The notes under the pieces are model-generated. The model had not been told where the DNA came from. It did no database searches and was given only the letters and a program-made list of their open reading frames with translations. Both the position numbers and the translations under genes were made by a program. DNA of 64,000 bases from Yponomeuta sedellus (lineage: Eukaryota; Arthropoda; Insecta; Lepidoptera; Yponomeutidae): NCBI GenBank assembly GCA_934045075.1, contig OW203734.1:11667516-11731515 (forward strand), written 5' to 3'. Below, one piece after another: positions 11,266 through 22,323 of the stretch. The stretch's first letter is position 1. Every line of letters starts with the position of its first letter.

Positions 11266-11379
11266 TAATAGGTCCCCAACGCTTAATAGTTTACCGCATT
11301 ATCGATTATGGCGCTTTGGGGGTGCTAGCTAACGCCAACAATGGAATTTACTTGTTTTATAATACGTTTTTTTTTTTCG

Positions 11380-11680
11380 AAAATTATTCATCATAAATCT
11401 TAACTATTATGACAACTATTTTAGAACCTAGGATCAATAACGTAGCATCGCCGAGGCTGCCAAGAAAGGCCGTTTTTAGCGGAAATCGATTAATGTGCTA
11501 GAATGTTGATACTACGTTCTAGGCCGTGGTCAATGATAACTGTTTTAAAAAATGTTATCATTGACATCAAAAATCTTAATATAATATTTGTTTGTCTTTT
11601 TTTCTTGAAAAAAAGTAGGTATTATAAATCATTTTATGATTTTTATTCCATTAGTGGCGCTAGTTAGTAAAGGTGTAAAA
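11380..11680. repeat. Old dispersed repeat, pair member with 1.96-2.23 kb
   Basis: Same ordered short matches as the partner copy. It additionally holds a hairpin, AATGATAACTGTTTTAAAAAATGTTATCATT, at about 11533-11563. Confidence 0.4.
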
Positions 11681-11804
11681 CTCTAATAAAACTTTTGAGA
11701 ATAAAAGAAAATTTTAAATTAACAAAAGAACATGTAGGATAGAAGAAACATCTTTGTGATTATTTTTCAAGTGAATGACCAGTTTTCTATCCAAACATAT
11801 TTTC

Positions 11805-12150
11805 AGATCGTCATCCCACCTAGTCGGAGGGCGTCCATGCGTTTGTTACGATTTCCTACAAACTATGTGCTATGTGCATGTGTACAATCTCTAACTTCTT
11901 CTTCTTCTTCAGGCTATATTATGTAATCCAGTGCTGGACATAGCCCTCCCCTAATGAGCGCCATAGCGCCCTGTCTTCAGCTTGCCGCATCCAGCATCTG
12001 CCGGCAGTTTTTCGCAGATCATCATCCCACCTGGTCGGAGGGCGTCCTACACTACGTTTGCCGAGTCGCGGTCTCCACTCAAGAACACGCTTACTCCAAA
12101 CGGTTGTAGGTTCTTCGCGAGATATGGCCAGCCCACAGCCACTGTTTTTA
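11805..12150 (-). pseudogene. LINE ORF2 C-terminal fragment (RTE-like)
   Basis: Read on the minus strand from about 12080 down to 11905, one frame gives GVLEWRPRL…VGRPPTRWDDDLRKTAG…MRQAEDRALWRSLGEGYVQHW and a stop, then a GAAGAAGAAG tail. The GRPPTRW…D and LGE.YVQ.W blocks are typical of the ORF2 end of RTE-type and related insect LINEs. It is truncated at its 5' side. A further short piece of the same region (GTCGGAGGGCGTCC) sits at about 11805-11845, possibly from another copy. This is the clearest copy for reading the tail family. Confidence 0.7.
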
Positions 12151-12162
12151 ACTCATTGACCT

Positions 12163-12220
12163 TTATATTCTTTTTAATGCACTAACCCGTGCTAAGGACA
12201 ATTTTAAAAACCTGTTGTTA
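12163..12220 (-). repeat. tRNA-like SINE tail fragment
   Basis: TTTTTAATGCACTAACCCGTGCTAAGGACAATTTTAAAAACC, the 3' tail of the tRNA-like SINE family in minus orientation; no tRNA-like body remains. Confidence 0.6.
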
Positions 12221-12408
12221 GCAATATTATTTTCAGTGTTTACCGAATCTTTGCAAACGAGTGACTATACGTTTTAAAATATTATTGTCTTAAATATAGT
12301 TAAATTGTAATAATGTTTGATTAATTAAAAAATGAATAAACAAACTTTAAAACTAGTCAAAGCGGAAACACGCGGTGCAAAGATGACGCGCTAGCTGTCA
12401 ACGTGACT

Positions 12409-12519
12409 TATAAAAGTGTCAGCGCGATCTTGGCAGCGCATTCAGTTCCCGACTTTCGCCGAGTGAACTACTTTTTAAGGTGAATTACTGTTCTGGAAAC
12501 GGCTCTTACTATTACTCAG
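12409..12519 (+). promoter_or_regulatory. Candidate core promoter and untranslated first exon of a host gene
   Basis: TATAAAAG at 12409-12416 is followed 35 bp later by the arthropod initiator TTCAGTT (A at 12444). The intervening and upstream DNA is GC-richer than the surroundings (CAACGTGAC, GTCAGCGCG). A leader without ATG runs to 12519, where CAG|GTATGT forms a good splice donor; AAG|GTGAAT at about 12480 is an alternative. This layout (TATA, TCAGT, short non-coding exon, long first intron) is common for insect developmental and cuticle genes. No downstream coding exon was recognised, so the gene is unknown. The TATA-to-initiator gap is a few bases longer than the usual ~31. Confidence 0.45.
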
Positions 12520-12636
12520 GTATGTACTACGAACATTATATTTTCTGTGTAAATTGCTAATCGTGTTTAATTTGTATAACTTTGTTCTTTTCACTGTTTC
12601 TCCATTCTTTCGGCCCATATATTTTACACTATTTAC

Positions 12637-12705
12637 AGCCTAAAAATTCCACCCACGCCGGGACTCGAACCCGCGACCTCTGGCTAACCGTGCCAGAGGC
12701 TAATC
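12637..12705 (-). repeat. tRNA-like SINE fragment
   Basis: Core of the tRNA-like family (CCGGGACTCGAACCCGCGAC, then the anticodon arm), missing leader and tail. It lies 117 bp downstream of the candidate first exon, so an intron if that exon is real. Confidence 0.6.
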
Positions 12706-13184
12706 ATTGACCTTTGCCTAAAAAACAGGGTGTATTCTAGTCGCACCCAAAATGAATTGGTGCTTGTTTAATAACGAATTCGTCGATATCTACCGCCAAT
12801 TCAAAGTCCGTTTGACGACTTATTTATGATCAAATCGCATGCAAATGATGCTTTAGCAAATGAAATAGGGCCATTAATGATCCACTCAAATGAAGTTACG
12901 TAATTGTAAAATTTTCCACGTACAGTGATTTAGTTTAGGTTTGAAGCAAAATGTGGCGTCCCGTATTGCTATGCTATTGATATAAAGTTCCGAATAAAAA
13001 ATAAGTAATAATTTTCTTTAAGTTTCATCTTCTTAGATATTATTCTTAAATATAATATTTTTTTAATTTGGCGTTCCCAGTGATATGTTTATTGTCATAC
13101 CATGTTATCTTCTTTTTTATATCATAACCTATCTTGATTAAAACACTTTGAGTATTTACTTGCGCCTAATAGGAAGCCAACGAA

Positions 13185-13345
13185 ATTTGAACCTCTATTA
13201 TCCCACTCACTTACGTCGAAGAAAAACAACGTGAGAAAACTTGAGTATTTGAGGTATTCAAATACCTCTCCGCTTGAAATTGCCGCTGTAGGCACGTGTG
13301 GTAATTAAGCCCTCTCTCTGAGAGAAAGCCGATGCCCTGCATATA
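13185..13345 (+). repeat. SINE fragment (GTGAGGAAACC body)
   Basis: AACGTGAGAAAACTTGAG, then GGCACGTGTGGTAATTAAGC and CTCTGAGAGAAAGCCGATGCC, as in the 46-kb copy. Confidence 0.5.
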
Positions 13346-13485
13346 GGGTACATAATAAATATTCTACCTGTCCATTTATTTTGTACAGTTGTAGATTAGA
13401 AACAATTTAAAATCTACAATATATACTTGTGAAGTGCACGCTCAAAGGTTGATATGATTTCAAGACGAATTTGGCTATCAAGTGT

Positions 13486-13630
13486 ATACTATAACCTGGT
13501 TAGGTTATAGTATATACTTAAAACAGTTAGGCATTATACATATACTTTTTTTTTGTATACGGTATACATTCATATACGGTTTTGCATATACTTAATATAC
13601 TTAGTTATAGTATATGCAAAAACCTAACTG
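13486..13630. repeat. AT-rich nested hairpins
   Basis: TATACTATAACC and GGTTATAGTATA pair around a short loop. An outer pair, ACAGTTAGG… with …AACCTAACTG, encloses further GTATAC and TATATAC inverted words. No family recognised. Confidence 0.5.
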
Positions 13631-13657
13631 CAAAGTAGGAACTCGGAGCTGCAAGTG

Positions 13658-13853
13658 ATGCAAATTACTTCAGCCAGATGTCGCTGCCTGTACGTAATGC
13701 AGAGAATATTGTAAGGAGGTTTGAAATTTCACTGATGCCGGTGAGTCGCCCATTGGCTCAGTTGGAAAGAGCGCTGGCACGGATAGCCAGAGGTCGCGGG
13801 TTCGAATCCCGGCATGGGTGGAATTTTTAGCCTCTAAATAGGTTTTTTAAAGT
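13658..13853 (+). mobile_element. tRNA-like SINE, near full-length
   Basis: Best plus-strand copy: leader CAGATGTCGCTGCCTGTACG, GCTCAGTTGGAAAGAGCGC, anticodon arm CTGGC-ACGGATA-GCCAG, B box GGGTTCGAATCCC, tail TTTTTAGCCTCTAAATAGG. Loop position 33 is C, unlike true tRNAs. Confidence 0.8.
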
Positions 13854-14394
13854 ATATACTCTGTGAAGTACACAGTACATTGATTCGTAAGGTGAATTAT
13901 AACCCTGCCACAAACTTTCTCTTAGAGAGAGAGAGTATGGGCCAAAACACCATGCATGCCTACTGCGGAATGGCAATTTCAAGCGCTGAGGTATTTCTCA
14001 GTAGGTACGTAGATTGTAGTAGTATTCCAAAGCACAAGTAGCTCAAGCCTCAGTTTAAGTAACACGGGCAAAGATGTCATGTCTCAAATGTATATCAGTA
14101 TATTTTATAAGGCAGTTGCTCATCTGGGGCCATTTGTCCCCGTAATTGCGAGCGCTTCGCCTCGTCACCGTCTGGTAGAGGCTTAAGGCGCTACACTACG
14201 TAAATCACTAGAAGGTTAATTTAACATTCTTTGAGCAAATTGTAGTGTTGTTCTTAATTAAGTGAGAGATAAACTCATATACCGCATTAAGTCCATAAAG
14301 ATTCCAAAATGTTTTCCATACTAATTACTATCGCAAACGTTCTGGGGCTTTGTACATGTATTTTCTTATGTACCTAATGTCTTTCTTATATTCT

Positions 14395-14515
14395 TTCAGA
14401 ATATTCTTTATTGCATTTACACCAAGGATTACATAAGAGACTTATAAAATAACAGTACAGTACAAGTGGTGGCCTTATTAAAGTAATTTCTTCCAGACAA
14501 CCATTGACGGAAAAG
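14395..14515 (-). repeat. LINE 3'-end fragment (AATAAAGAATATTCTTATC family)
   Basis: AATATTCTTTATTG, GGTGGCCTTATTA and TTTCTTCCAGACAACC are shared with copies at 22.2, 31.3, 47.5 and 58.1 kb. The ending in a short TTATC repeat suggests a non-LTR element tail. Confidence 0.5.
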
Positions 14516-14581
14516 AAGAAACGGAAACTGAAATACGGGTAGTCGACGCAACTAAACAATATTATATAACATATTATACTA

Positions 14582-14745
14582 TTTTTATTTTTAATGCACT
14601 AACCCGTGCTAAGGACAAATTTAAAAACCTATTTAGAGGCTACGAGATAGGTTTTTATTGGTAGAGCGCTGGCACGGATAGCCAGAGGTTGCGGGTTCGA
14701 ATCCCGGCATGGGTGAACTTTTTAGCCTCTAAATAGGTTTTTATA
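14582..14745. mobile_element. Foldback tRNA-like SINE derivative, asymmetric
   Basis: The left arm keeps only the SINE tail (AATGCACTAACCCGTGC…CCTATTTAGAGGCTA). The right arm has the tRNA-like body and tail in the opposite orientation. The terminal parts are inverted repeats of each other. Confidence 0.65.
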
Positions 14746-14751
14746 TTATTT

Positions 14752-14828
14752 TATAGTTGATACACATACATAAACGATACATAAATATGAAATTGATACA
14801 CATACATAAATGGTACATAAATATGAAA
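14752..14828. repeat. Short direct repeat, two units
   Basis: TTGATACACATACATAAA…GTACATAAATATGAAA occurs twice head-to-tail with a unit of about 38 bp. Confidence 0.75.
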
Positions 14829-14900
14829 TAAATAAAAATAAACATAGCACACAAAAAAAAACATAGGACATGAACGAAAAATATACCTACATAATAGTAA

Positions 14901-16045
14901 GATGAAATGAAATGAAAAGGTTTTATTCAAAGTAGCGCAGAAGCTGCGGCTTAATGAACGTTACAATTCAAACTAGGTGTCCATTTCAAAATCTAGATCA
15001 TTTTGGAGAAAAAATGAACAAAAAAACTCCAAACTTAGTCTTTTCAAAGTCCTTAATTAACATAGTTTACATAATTATTATAAACATAGAACTCATACAT
15101 TGTACTGGCTATAATTCCAGACCTCATTGACATCTAGATAATCCTTTATGTTATAGTAGCCCTTTTGGCACAAAGTGTGCTTAACATATTTTTTGAACCG
15201 CGATTCAGGCAAGCTTAATATATTATTATCTTCAAGGATTTTATTATAGAAGCGTATACAATGCCCCATGAAGGATGTATTAACCTTTGCCAGCCTAAAT
15301 AGTGGGAACAAAAGCTTATGTTTATTTCTAGTATTCACATTGTGTTGGCTACCTAAAGTTTTAAAGTTACTGATATTTTTCCTGACGTACATAATGTTTT
15401 CATAGATATACTGACTGGCAATTGTCAGGATGTTAGTTTCTTTAAAGAAATCTCTTAACGAATCTCTACTGCCTAGCTTATAAATGAATCTGATCGCTCT
15501 CTTCTGCAAGACAAAGATGGTCTCAATATCTGGAGCCCGTCCCTACAGTAGTATGCCATGGAAGTAACTAAAATAAACAAGCCTAGCAGTTGCGACGTCA
15601 GTTAGTTCCTTAATTCTTTTAACTACATATGCTGCTGAACTAAGCCTATTTGCTAATTTTTTATATGAGGACCCCCTTGAAGCTTTGCATCAATTGTGAT
15701 ACCTAGAACTACAGTTTCATTTACAAGGTCTAATTTGTCATAACATTGCTGTCAACCGCTTTGACATTTGGTAGAGTGAACTTTATACATTTTGTCTTCT
15801 TTGAATTTAACAATAAGTTATTGATAGTAAAACAATTATGTACCCGAGAGAGAGCATTATTTATACTGTCAAGGTCATTCTCTTGTCTCTTAATTTTAAA
15901 AATAAGTGACGTATCATCTGCGAATAATGAACTGTATGAACGGCTGTAAATGAACGGCAAATCATTTACATATACGAGGAAGAGGAACGGCCCCAAAATA
16001 GATCTCTGTGGCACTCCTAACCTGAGTAGAAAGGGATTTGACAAA
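14901..16045 (-). pseudogene. Degraded non-LTR retrotransposon reverse transcriptase
   Basis: Two minus-strand blocks belong to one 5'-truncated LINE. The upstream block (frame within 15730-16089) has LGVPQRSILGPFLFLVYVND and FADDTSLI, the RT palm motifs with the catalytic FADD. The downstream block (15093-15509, 138 codons) begins MQKRAIRFIYKL and has HNVNTRNKHKL…YNKIL…KGYYNIKDYL, the thumb/C-terminal region of Jockey- or CR1-like RTs. Stops and frameshifts lie between them (15510-15730), and the endonuclease domain is absent. The 3' UTR reaches about 14901 near a GAAATGAAATGAAAA stretch. A second, shorter copy sits at 50254-50755. Inactive; subfamily uncertain. Confidence 0.8.
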
Positions 16046-16317
16046 TACAAATAACAAACATACACTATGGAAAAATAGTGGTTATGCACTATTTTTCTTC
16101 TTCTTAAATATTGGCAGGGACGGTGAAAATCTTACGTCCAAGGGCAGATCATTCCACCGGCGGACAGCAGTGCAGCAGCTGTGATAGTAAAGGATTGGCT
16201 TAAGGACTATATTTTTCGAGTGAAATAATGTATAACGTAGTTCTCACGTAAGTAGTCGAGGTGATGTGTCGTGAGCAGGATCATAGTCTAAAATATATCA
16301 TTGTTTTGTAAGCTACT

Positions 16318-16479
16318 CAAAAACCTATTTAGAGGCTAAAAATTCCACCCGTGCCGGGATTCGAACCCGCGACCTCTGGCTATCCGTATCAGCGCTCTTT
16401 CCAACTGAGCTATTGGGTGATTCACCGGCATCAGTGAAATTTCGAACCTCTTTACAATATTCTCTGTATTACGTACACA
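16318..16479 (-). mobile_element. tRNA-like SINE with 12-bp target duplication
   Basis: tRNA-like body and tail in minus orientation, flanked by TTGTAAGCTACT at 16306-16317 and 16480-16491. The duplication defines both ends and supports target-primed insertion. Confidence 0.85.
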
Positions 16480-16499
16480 TTGTAAGCTACTGTATATCT

Positions 16500-17997
16500 A
16501 GCCGCAACATTGGTGTTTGTGTCGTGTTTGTGTATCACGCAAATGATTCTGTTAAGTATATTGTTACTGGGATAAGTTTAAAAATGGAACGGTCCGTACT
16601 CCAAAACATGGCGACAAAAGGTTTTATTTAAATTTCGAACTAGCTTGCAAATAGAAAGCTCTATAAAAAAAAAGTTGTTCGCTGTTCGTCTTTGATTTTG
16701 AAAAATAAGTAGTAAGTTCGGTCTAGATACATACTGCTTACTTAGTTTTAATTTTGACGCATTATTTGACAAAAGTAATAACTGGGCATTAATGGACTTA
16801 TCTATGTGTGTGTGGTTACGTATGTGTGCCTCGATTTCGCCTCGGGCCAACGCAATGTCCATGAATACTTTCAGTGTAAAAAATAAGGTGTAGATATTCA
16901 ATGCAACAAGAGATGGTACTATTTTTATAAGCAGTTAGTTTTGCAGAGTACAGTCTGTCTCTCAGAGCGAATAAAGAGCAGGTAAAATATACGAGTGCCC
17001 GAGTACACGAGATTTCGACAAAAACAATTAACGTATAAGTAAATATCTACTTCGCCTCAAAGTTTTGGTAATATGCCCTTAAGGACGAAACTTTTTTCCC
17101 TTTCCTTCCTTGAAGAATCAGGCTACAGTCCGCCACTTTGAGTTATGTACTGACAAAGGCGACTGGTAATAATGGTGGCAGTTTGTTACAGGCCTCTTTT
17201 TAAGTATTCTGAGGGAAGGTTCTTTTAATTTAGGCCTCAGCGTGGAAGCATTACGGTAAGCCAATATATTGGTTTTAAAACACATCCAGAATTAACTCAA
17301 AATAATAATCGAGTTTCCGAGAAATACCAATTGGTTGTTAAGTAATTCTCCTCCAATGGGCGCAAAAAGCTTTATACAAAACAAAATTTATCGGAGGCTC
17401 CTTTTTTCGTGCCGGGTATTTTATAAATGGTAATTTACATATTTTACACGGTTTAATTGGTAATTATTCGGCAACCACGGTGTTACAGTGGCTGCAAGGT
17501 CACAAAATATTTATGAGATGACATTTTCGACTATCGTCGATACGAACAATGACACAAAACTATCATATTTGGTATTATTCACTTCATTTTTCGATTTCGA
17601 GTTAGTTATTATTCATTGGGTTACCTTAATTGTTTAATTAATGCATTTATATTATATGGTACATTTGAAATCTAGCGTTGACATCTGAGATACAGTTATT
17701 AGAATAGTTTTTTTTTTATCATTTCATTTACATATTTGGGTTCATTGTAGTATGAGATGTTTACATATTATTATATCTTAAAGATCTAGTATAATATATA
17801 TTTCAATTTTACTTAGTTCGTGCTAGTAAAGGAAGCCTGACCTGGCTGCTTCTGTCTTTATACAGTATTTATTATTAGATGTTAATGTTTTTTCCTGTAA
17901 TGTGCATACGCATTACTAGTCTCAATATCATAAGCGTAAGGAATGTATTGTCTCAGTTCTAATTAATCAAAATTACTGAATTACTAACAAATTTACT
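16500..17997. other. No recognisable feature
   Basis: Frames of 72 and 107 codons at 16413-16631 (+) and 16578-16901 (-) show no domain pattern, and no shared repeat was seen. Possibly unique intergenic or intronic DNA. Confidence 0.4.
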
Positions 17998-18008
17998 AAT
18001 AAATTTAT

Positions 18009-18130
18009 TATATTCTTTTTAATGCACTAACCCGTGCCAAGGACAATTTTAAAACCCTATTTAGAAGCTAAAAATTTCACCCATGCCGGGATTCGAACCC
18101 GCGACCTCAGGCTATCCGTGCCTGGTTTTT
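18009..18130 (-). mobile_element. Truncated tRNA-like SINE with 11-bp duplication
   Basis: Tail and half of the tRNA-like body in minus orientation, 5'-truncated inside the anticodon arm. Flanked by AATAAATTTAT at 17998-18008 and 18131-18141. Confidence 0.8.
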
Positions 18131-18841
18131 AATAAATTTATATTTTGTAAATACTGTTCTAGACCGTTCCTTGAAAGATAGAGAGAGAGAAACTATCAGG
18201 TGTTTCTTGCATTCGATAGAATATTTCTAGTATGGAGCGGCCGATATTATTTTCCCAATTTCAAAGTTGGTGTATTAATAAAAGATGTTTGTTTTGATGT
18301 GTAGCATAAGTCCTTTTCATTTATTGCTTCGTAGAAAACCCCCATTAAGTTCTACCTTACATTTCTACAACATGTCGTACAAAGTAGTTATTTTGTGTGT
18401 AATTTGTGCTATTACGACCGTGGCACGTGTGCTACATAAAATAATATGCGCCATGCTTGTGGCGTTTCAGCTCACCATAATGTTTTTGTCACTGCCTCTA
18501 ACAAGCAAAATGCAAGATAATTTATGTAACACGAAATTAAATCGCATTAGCTTAACAAACTAACTAGGGTTGCATGTGCCTTCCGTCGATTAGAATTGCG
18601 ATTGAAATGGCGTGATAAAATGGCCCAATATTTTTACAGCGGTGGGAACATACTTTCTTATACACGAAAGAGACTTCTTTCGTTGCTAAGTAAGAACAAT
18701 GAAATCCACACAAAAGAATTACTTTTTCTGGCTATTGAATATAATGAACCCTAAAAATATCACAAACATGGAAAAACATCAAAAACATCTAGGGAGTGAC
18801 TTAGAATTCGTTTACAGTTTTTTATGAGGTGAAATCTTCCC

Positions 18842-18890
18842 TCCACGCCACAATTTAGAAACATAATATGTTTCTAAATTGTGGCGTGGA
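18842..18890. repeat. Near-perfect 49-bp palindrome
   Basis: 24-bp arms (18842-18865, starting TCCACGCCACAATTTAG, and 18867-18890) pair perfectly around one base. It ends exactly where the next inverted-repeat element begins. Confidence 0.85.
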
Positions 18891-19852
18891 CGCATTTTTT
18901 TGCTGAACTAGACATATTTAGCCTTATTCCAAAACGCGGTCTAAATTTAGTACTGGGATTGTTACCAGGTTTAAACCATAGACCAAGTAAAATGTTATTA
19001 CAAAACGAAGTTTATCGCTACGTCATGGACTATCTATGGTACTAAAGTTAAACTTCTGATACCCCTAGTTTATCTGTGGACTAACCTCCAAATTGACGTT
19101 TGAATTTGTTTGGTTTTGTGTGTGTGATAGATTGCAATAAATAATTGATATTGTGGACGCTATTGATATGATGGATTTCGATGATTTGGACGATTGGGAC
19201 ATGATTTGCACTTCGTCATCGTGTGAATACCTTCAAATTAAGTGACGAAGATTTTCGATACAAATATAGGTTCACGTTTTTCTTCAAATGTTCCATTTTA
19301 TTATTATAATAATCAACAACGAAACCGCCCAAAGTTTAAAAATTAATAATACCTATTCCCAGTATGAAACTATCAGAAAATGTTTGACGTCTCGGATTGG
19401 CGCGCGCGCTCGAATATTTCACTCCATCTCACACGAGAGTAGCCATTTGGTTATAAAATCGCTCCAATAACAATATAATAATTAATTGTGCTCATTTTAG
19501 TTAGATTGGAACCTAAACAAAGAACAGTTTATGATGTATAGGTATTTTAAACGCAATAATGAATGTTTTTGCGTTTAAAATGTGAAGATAATATTAATTT
19601 AGTGAAACGGAACGCAGTATTGAATGAAAGCTGAATGAACGAATCAGTGAATATTATTTGAACCATGGCTGATCTCTGGTTTAACTGATCCTCGAATAGT
19701 CTTCTATTTGTAATAACGACACACATTTGATCTGGGTCTAACTTTGATACCGTAACAATCCTAGATCTTTTAGTCTTGGTTTAAACCAGGACTTATTCAG
19801 GTTTTTATAATAAGGCGGATTATGTCTCTAGTTCAGCAAAAAAATGCATCTA
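18887..19852. mobile_element. Non-autonomous DNA transposon, ~970 bp
   Basis: Left end GCATTTTTTTGCTGAACTAG, then …CATATTTAGCCTTATTCC. The right end is its inverse: AATAAGGCGGATTATG, then CTAGTTCAGCAAAAAAATGC. Imperfect inverted arms extend about 47 bp, and GGTTTAAACC palindromes lie at both subterminal regions. A short frame at about 19171-19245 begins MMDFDDLDDWDM, but no transposase domain is recognisable. The superfamily is not settled; the inner GCCTTATT word recalls PIF/Harbinger MITEs. Confidence 0.55.
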
Positions 19853-20109
19853 AAGAATTTTTGTGTTGTGGGTATAAAAAGGGAATAATAGAAAAAAATA
19901 CTATGACTTACCGTCTTATGGTTGTCGCCGGCCAACTCAGTTGTTTTTCTAATTGTTTACGCATATCGGGCGACAAAACCCTTAAATTTTTTACATTTTA
20001 GAAAACATTTTTCAACGCTACAATACTTTTTATTACAACTTCACTTTGGATTGACAGTATCGAGTCAAAAATGTAAAATCACGAATATTTACAAATATGT
20101 TATATAAGT

Positions 20110-20497
20110 AGTTATATATGAAGAGGGTCTAATCACGATTACTTATTAGGTAAAACGTAATTACCTTATAAATACAAATCACGCACCTTATCACCGGACT
20201 TGTCCGTGGGCTAGTGAGTGTTGTATGTCGGCCAGCTGCGGAAAATTAAAAATTAAAAGTGAGTACCCACAATAGTTGACTGTACTCGCCACTTCAGTCT
20301 ACCCGAGACCACAGCAACTGTAACGCTGCCAAAACGTCGGGAAATAAGGTAATTACTTATCAATAAGGCCGCCAATTGTACTTTGTATCTTTACATGTTT
20401 TATAATATGTGCTCTGGTGTACAATAAAGAATATTCTTATCTTATCTTACGTTTTACCTAATAAATAATCGCGATTAGTACCTTTTAATATATAACT
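20110..20497. mobile_element. MITE with ~50-bp inverted arms holding a LINE tail
   Basis: Arms: AGTTATATAT…CTAATCACGATTA…TTATTAGGTAAAACGTAA on the left and the inverse on the right, with a few mismatches. Inside, 20365-20455 (+) is a copy of the AATAAAGAATATTCTTATC LINE tail, so the MITE body was invaded or assembled around it. Confidence 0.65.
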
Positions 20498-20921
20498 ATG
20501 TATGAGTATCGCGAATAATTAAGAAAAGCTATGTTATATAAGTACCATTACGGATAAATCATTATACGGTTTTTCATAATGAAAATAACGTTCCCTCAAA
20601 ACATTGCTTTCTATTTCAAAACCATGCTGTAAATTGAGGGGATTTATACGAGTACGTACAGCTGCCACCAGTAGGAATAAATTAATCCCGTGTCTTAGCA
20701 GCTTACAATACAGCAGCTTATTATAAGCATATTTCCATAAGTTTTCCGAAATGACAGTCCTCTGTGTATTAGTCTAAATGCATGGACAATATTATACTCA
20801 TGGATGGCAACAAACACCTCCTTGCCTAAAAAAATTGTGCTGCCAACTTGGACTGCAAACTATTCCATAGGTCCAAAAGAGTTTTTCATATAACTATAGA
20901 AAATTTATTACTTTTTTTACC

Positions 20922-21021
20922 TTTCTTCTTCTTAGCAGTTAGTCCACTGCTGGACATAGCCCTCCCCTAATGAGCGCCATGGCGCAAGGTTGTGCCATCA
21001 TTGGGGGGTAATGCCCATAAT
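20922..21021 (-). repeat. LINE 3'-end fragment (RTE-like tail family)
   Basis: TAGTCCACTGCTGGACATAG, CCTCCCCTAATGAGCGCCAT and GGGGGGTAATGCCCATAAT as in other copies. Confidence 0.6.
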
Positions 21022-21289
21022 TATTATTTTTGCTTTTGAACGAATTGAAAATTAAAACATGACTCTTAACAGAAATGCCATCATGATAAGAAGTATCTTC
21101 GCTAATTGGGATTTACAAAAGGTTTAGTCGAGACCATGTTTAGCCCAATTTCATTAAACCCTTTTAGGGAGGATTACGAGACAAATATCCAAACATCGAC
21201 AAACGTATATAGCTGGCTAATTACAGGAAGGGCTACAATGCTCATCAACGCAAATTTTGTTTACTATTTATTACATACGGATATTATAC

Positions 21290-21471
21290 TGGAGTGGAGA
21301 CCGCGACTCGGCGAACGTGGTGTAGGACGCCCTCCGACTAGGTGGGATGACGATCTGTGAAAAACTGCAGGCAGATGATACGGCAAGCTGAAAATAGGGC
21401 GCTATGGCGCTTGTTAGGGGAGGGCTACGTCCAGCAGTGGACTAGTATAGCCTGACGACGACGACCACGGA
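21290..21471 (+). pseudogene. LINE ORF2 C-terminal fragment (RTE-like)
   Basis: The plus-strand frame ending at 21360 gives EWRPRLGERGVGRPPTRWDD, then breaks. Downstream DNA keeps the TACGTCCAGCAGTGGAC word (YVQQW) and a GACGACGAC tail. It matches the minus-strand copy at 11.9 kb. Confidence 0.65.
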
Positions 21472-21559
21472 TATTATACTAGTTCTATGCAAAAACGTGA
21501 CGCTCGCTTTCTATTTCATAAAGACGCTGGCGGGAATATACGGAACAGCTAATGTTTTT

Positions 21560-22228
21560 TCGCGATTTTGGAGTAACATACATAACCTCACGCATGTAGC
21601 CCAGAGGGGTAGGCAGAGACCAGGGACTGCCACTTGCCACGATCCTGACAGATCACCTTGCTTCATCGACGTTCATCAGTCGTTGCATGCACTCACGCCG
21701 GTTCCGGGTACTTTTTATCTTTCCTTTGCTAATACATACCCTATCTGGTCGATGTATGTCCGCCTAGGACGACCCTTATCAACCCTTCCGCTCACATTCG
21801 CAATATATATTTATTTCGTCAATCTTACTTCCTTCATCTTCTCCACATGTCCAAACCAACGCAACATTCCTTTCTCAATTCTAGTCGCATCCTCTTTCAG
21901 TCCACAACGTTCTCTGATCAGACTATTGCGTATCCTGTCATTCAAAGTAATACTACACATACTTCTCAAGGAGCTCATTTCTACTGCATTAATTCTACTT
22001 TCTTGCTTCTTTTGCGACACCCAAGTCTCGCTACCATACATAAGTGTTGGGACCAGTACGCCACTATGAATAGCCAATCTAGCTCTTTTGGAGATGTTTC
22101 GGCTGCACACAATGGAGTGCAAGGCACCGTTTACACAATTTCCCGCTTTTACTTTTCTTTCTATATCACCTTCACACTTTCCATCCCTCGTAAACATATT
22201 ATTTTGGTGTAAGTACGTACTAAATGCT
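21560..22228 (-). pseudogene. LINE reverse-transcriptase C-terminal remnant with 3' UTR
   Basis: A minus frame (21811-22248) contains LAIHSGVLVPTLMYGSETWV and MLRWFGHVEKM, the conserved thumb/C-terminal words (YG.E.W, RW.GH…M) of non-LTR reverse transcriptases. The catalytic domain is absent. Downstream on the minus strand lie the CGGTTCCGG and CTACCCC 3'-UTR words that recur elsewhere in the window, which links those orphan fragments to this LINE. Inactive, 5'-truncated. Confidence 0.7.
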
Positions 22229-22230
22229 CT

Positions 22231-22323
22231 AAGCAATAAGGCCGCCAATTGTACTGTAACTTTGTACTTATTTTATGTTTGTTTTTGCCTAGTGTACAAT
22301 AAAGAATATCCTTATCTTATCTT
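22231..22323 (+). repeat. LINE 3'-end fragment (AATAAAGAATATTCTTATC family)
   Basis: AATAAGGCCGCCAATTGTAC…GTGTACAATAAAGAATATCC and a terminal TTATCTTATC. It abuts the RT remnant in the opposite orientation. Confidence 0.55.

Noticed and set aside
13737..13820. tRNA-like sequences with good A and B boxes as true tRNA genes
   Set aside because: Repeated many times with SINE leader and tail, target duplications, and C at loop position 33.
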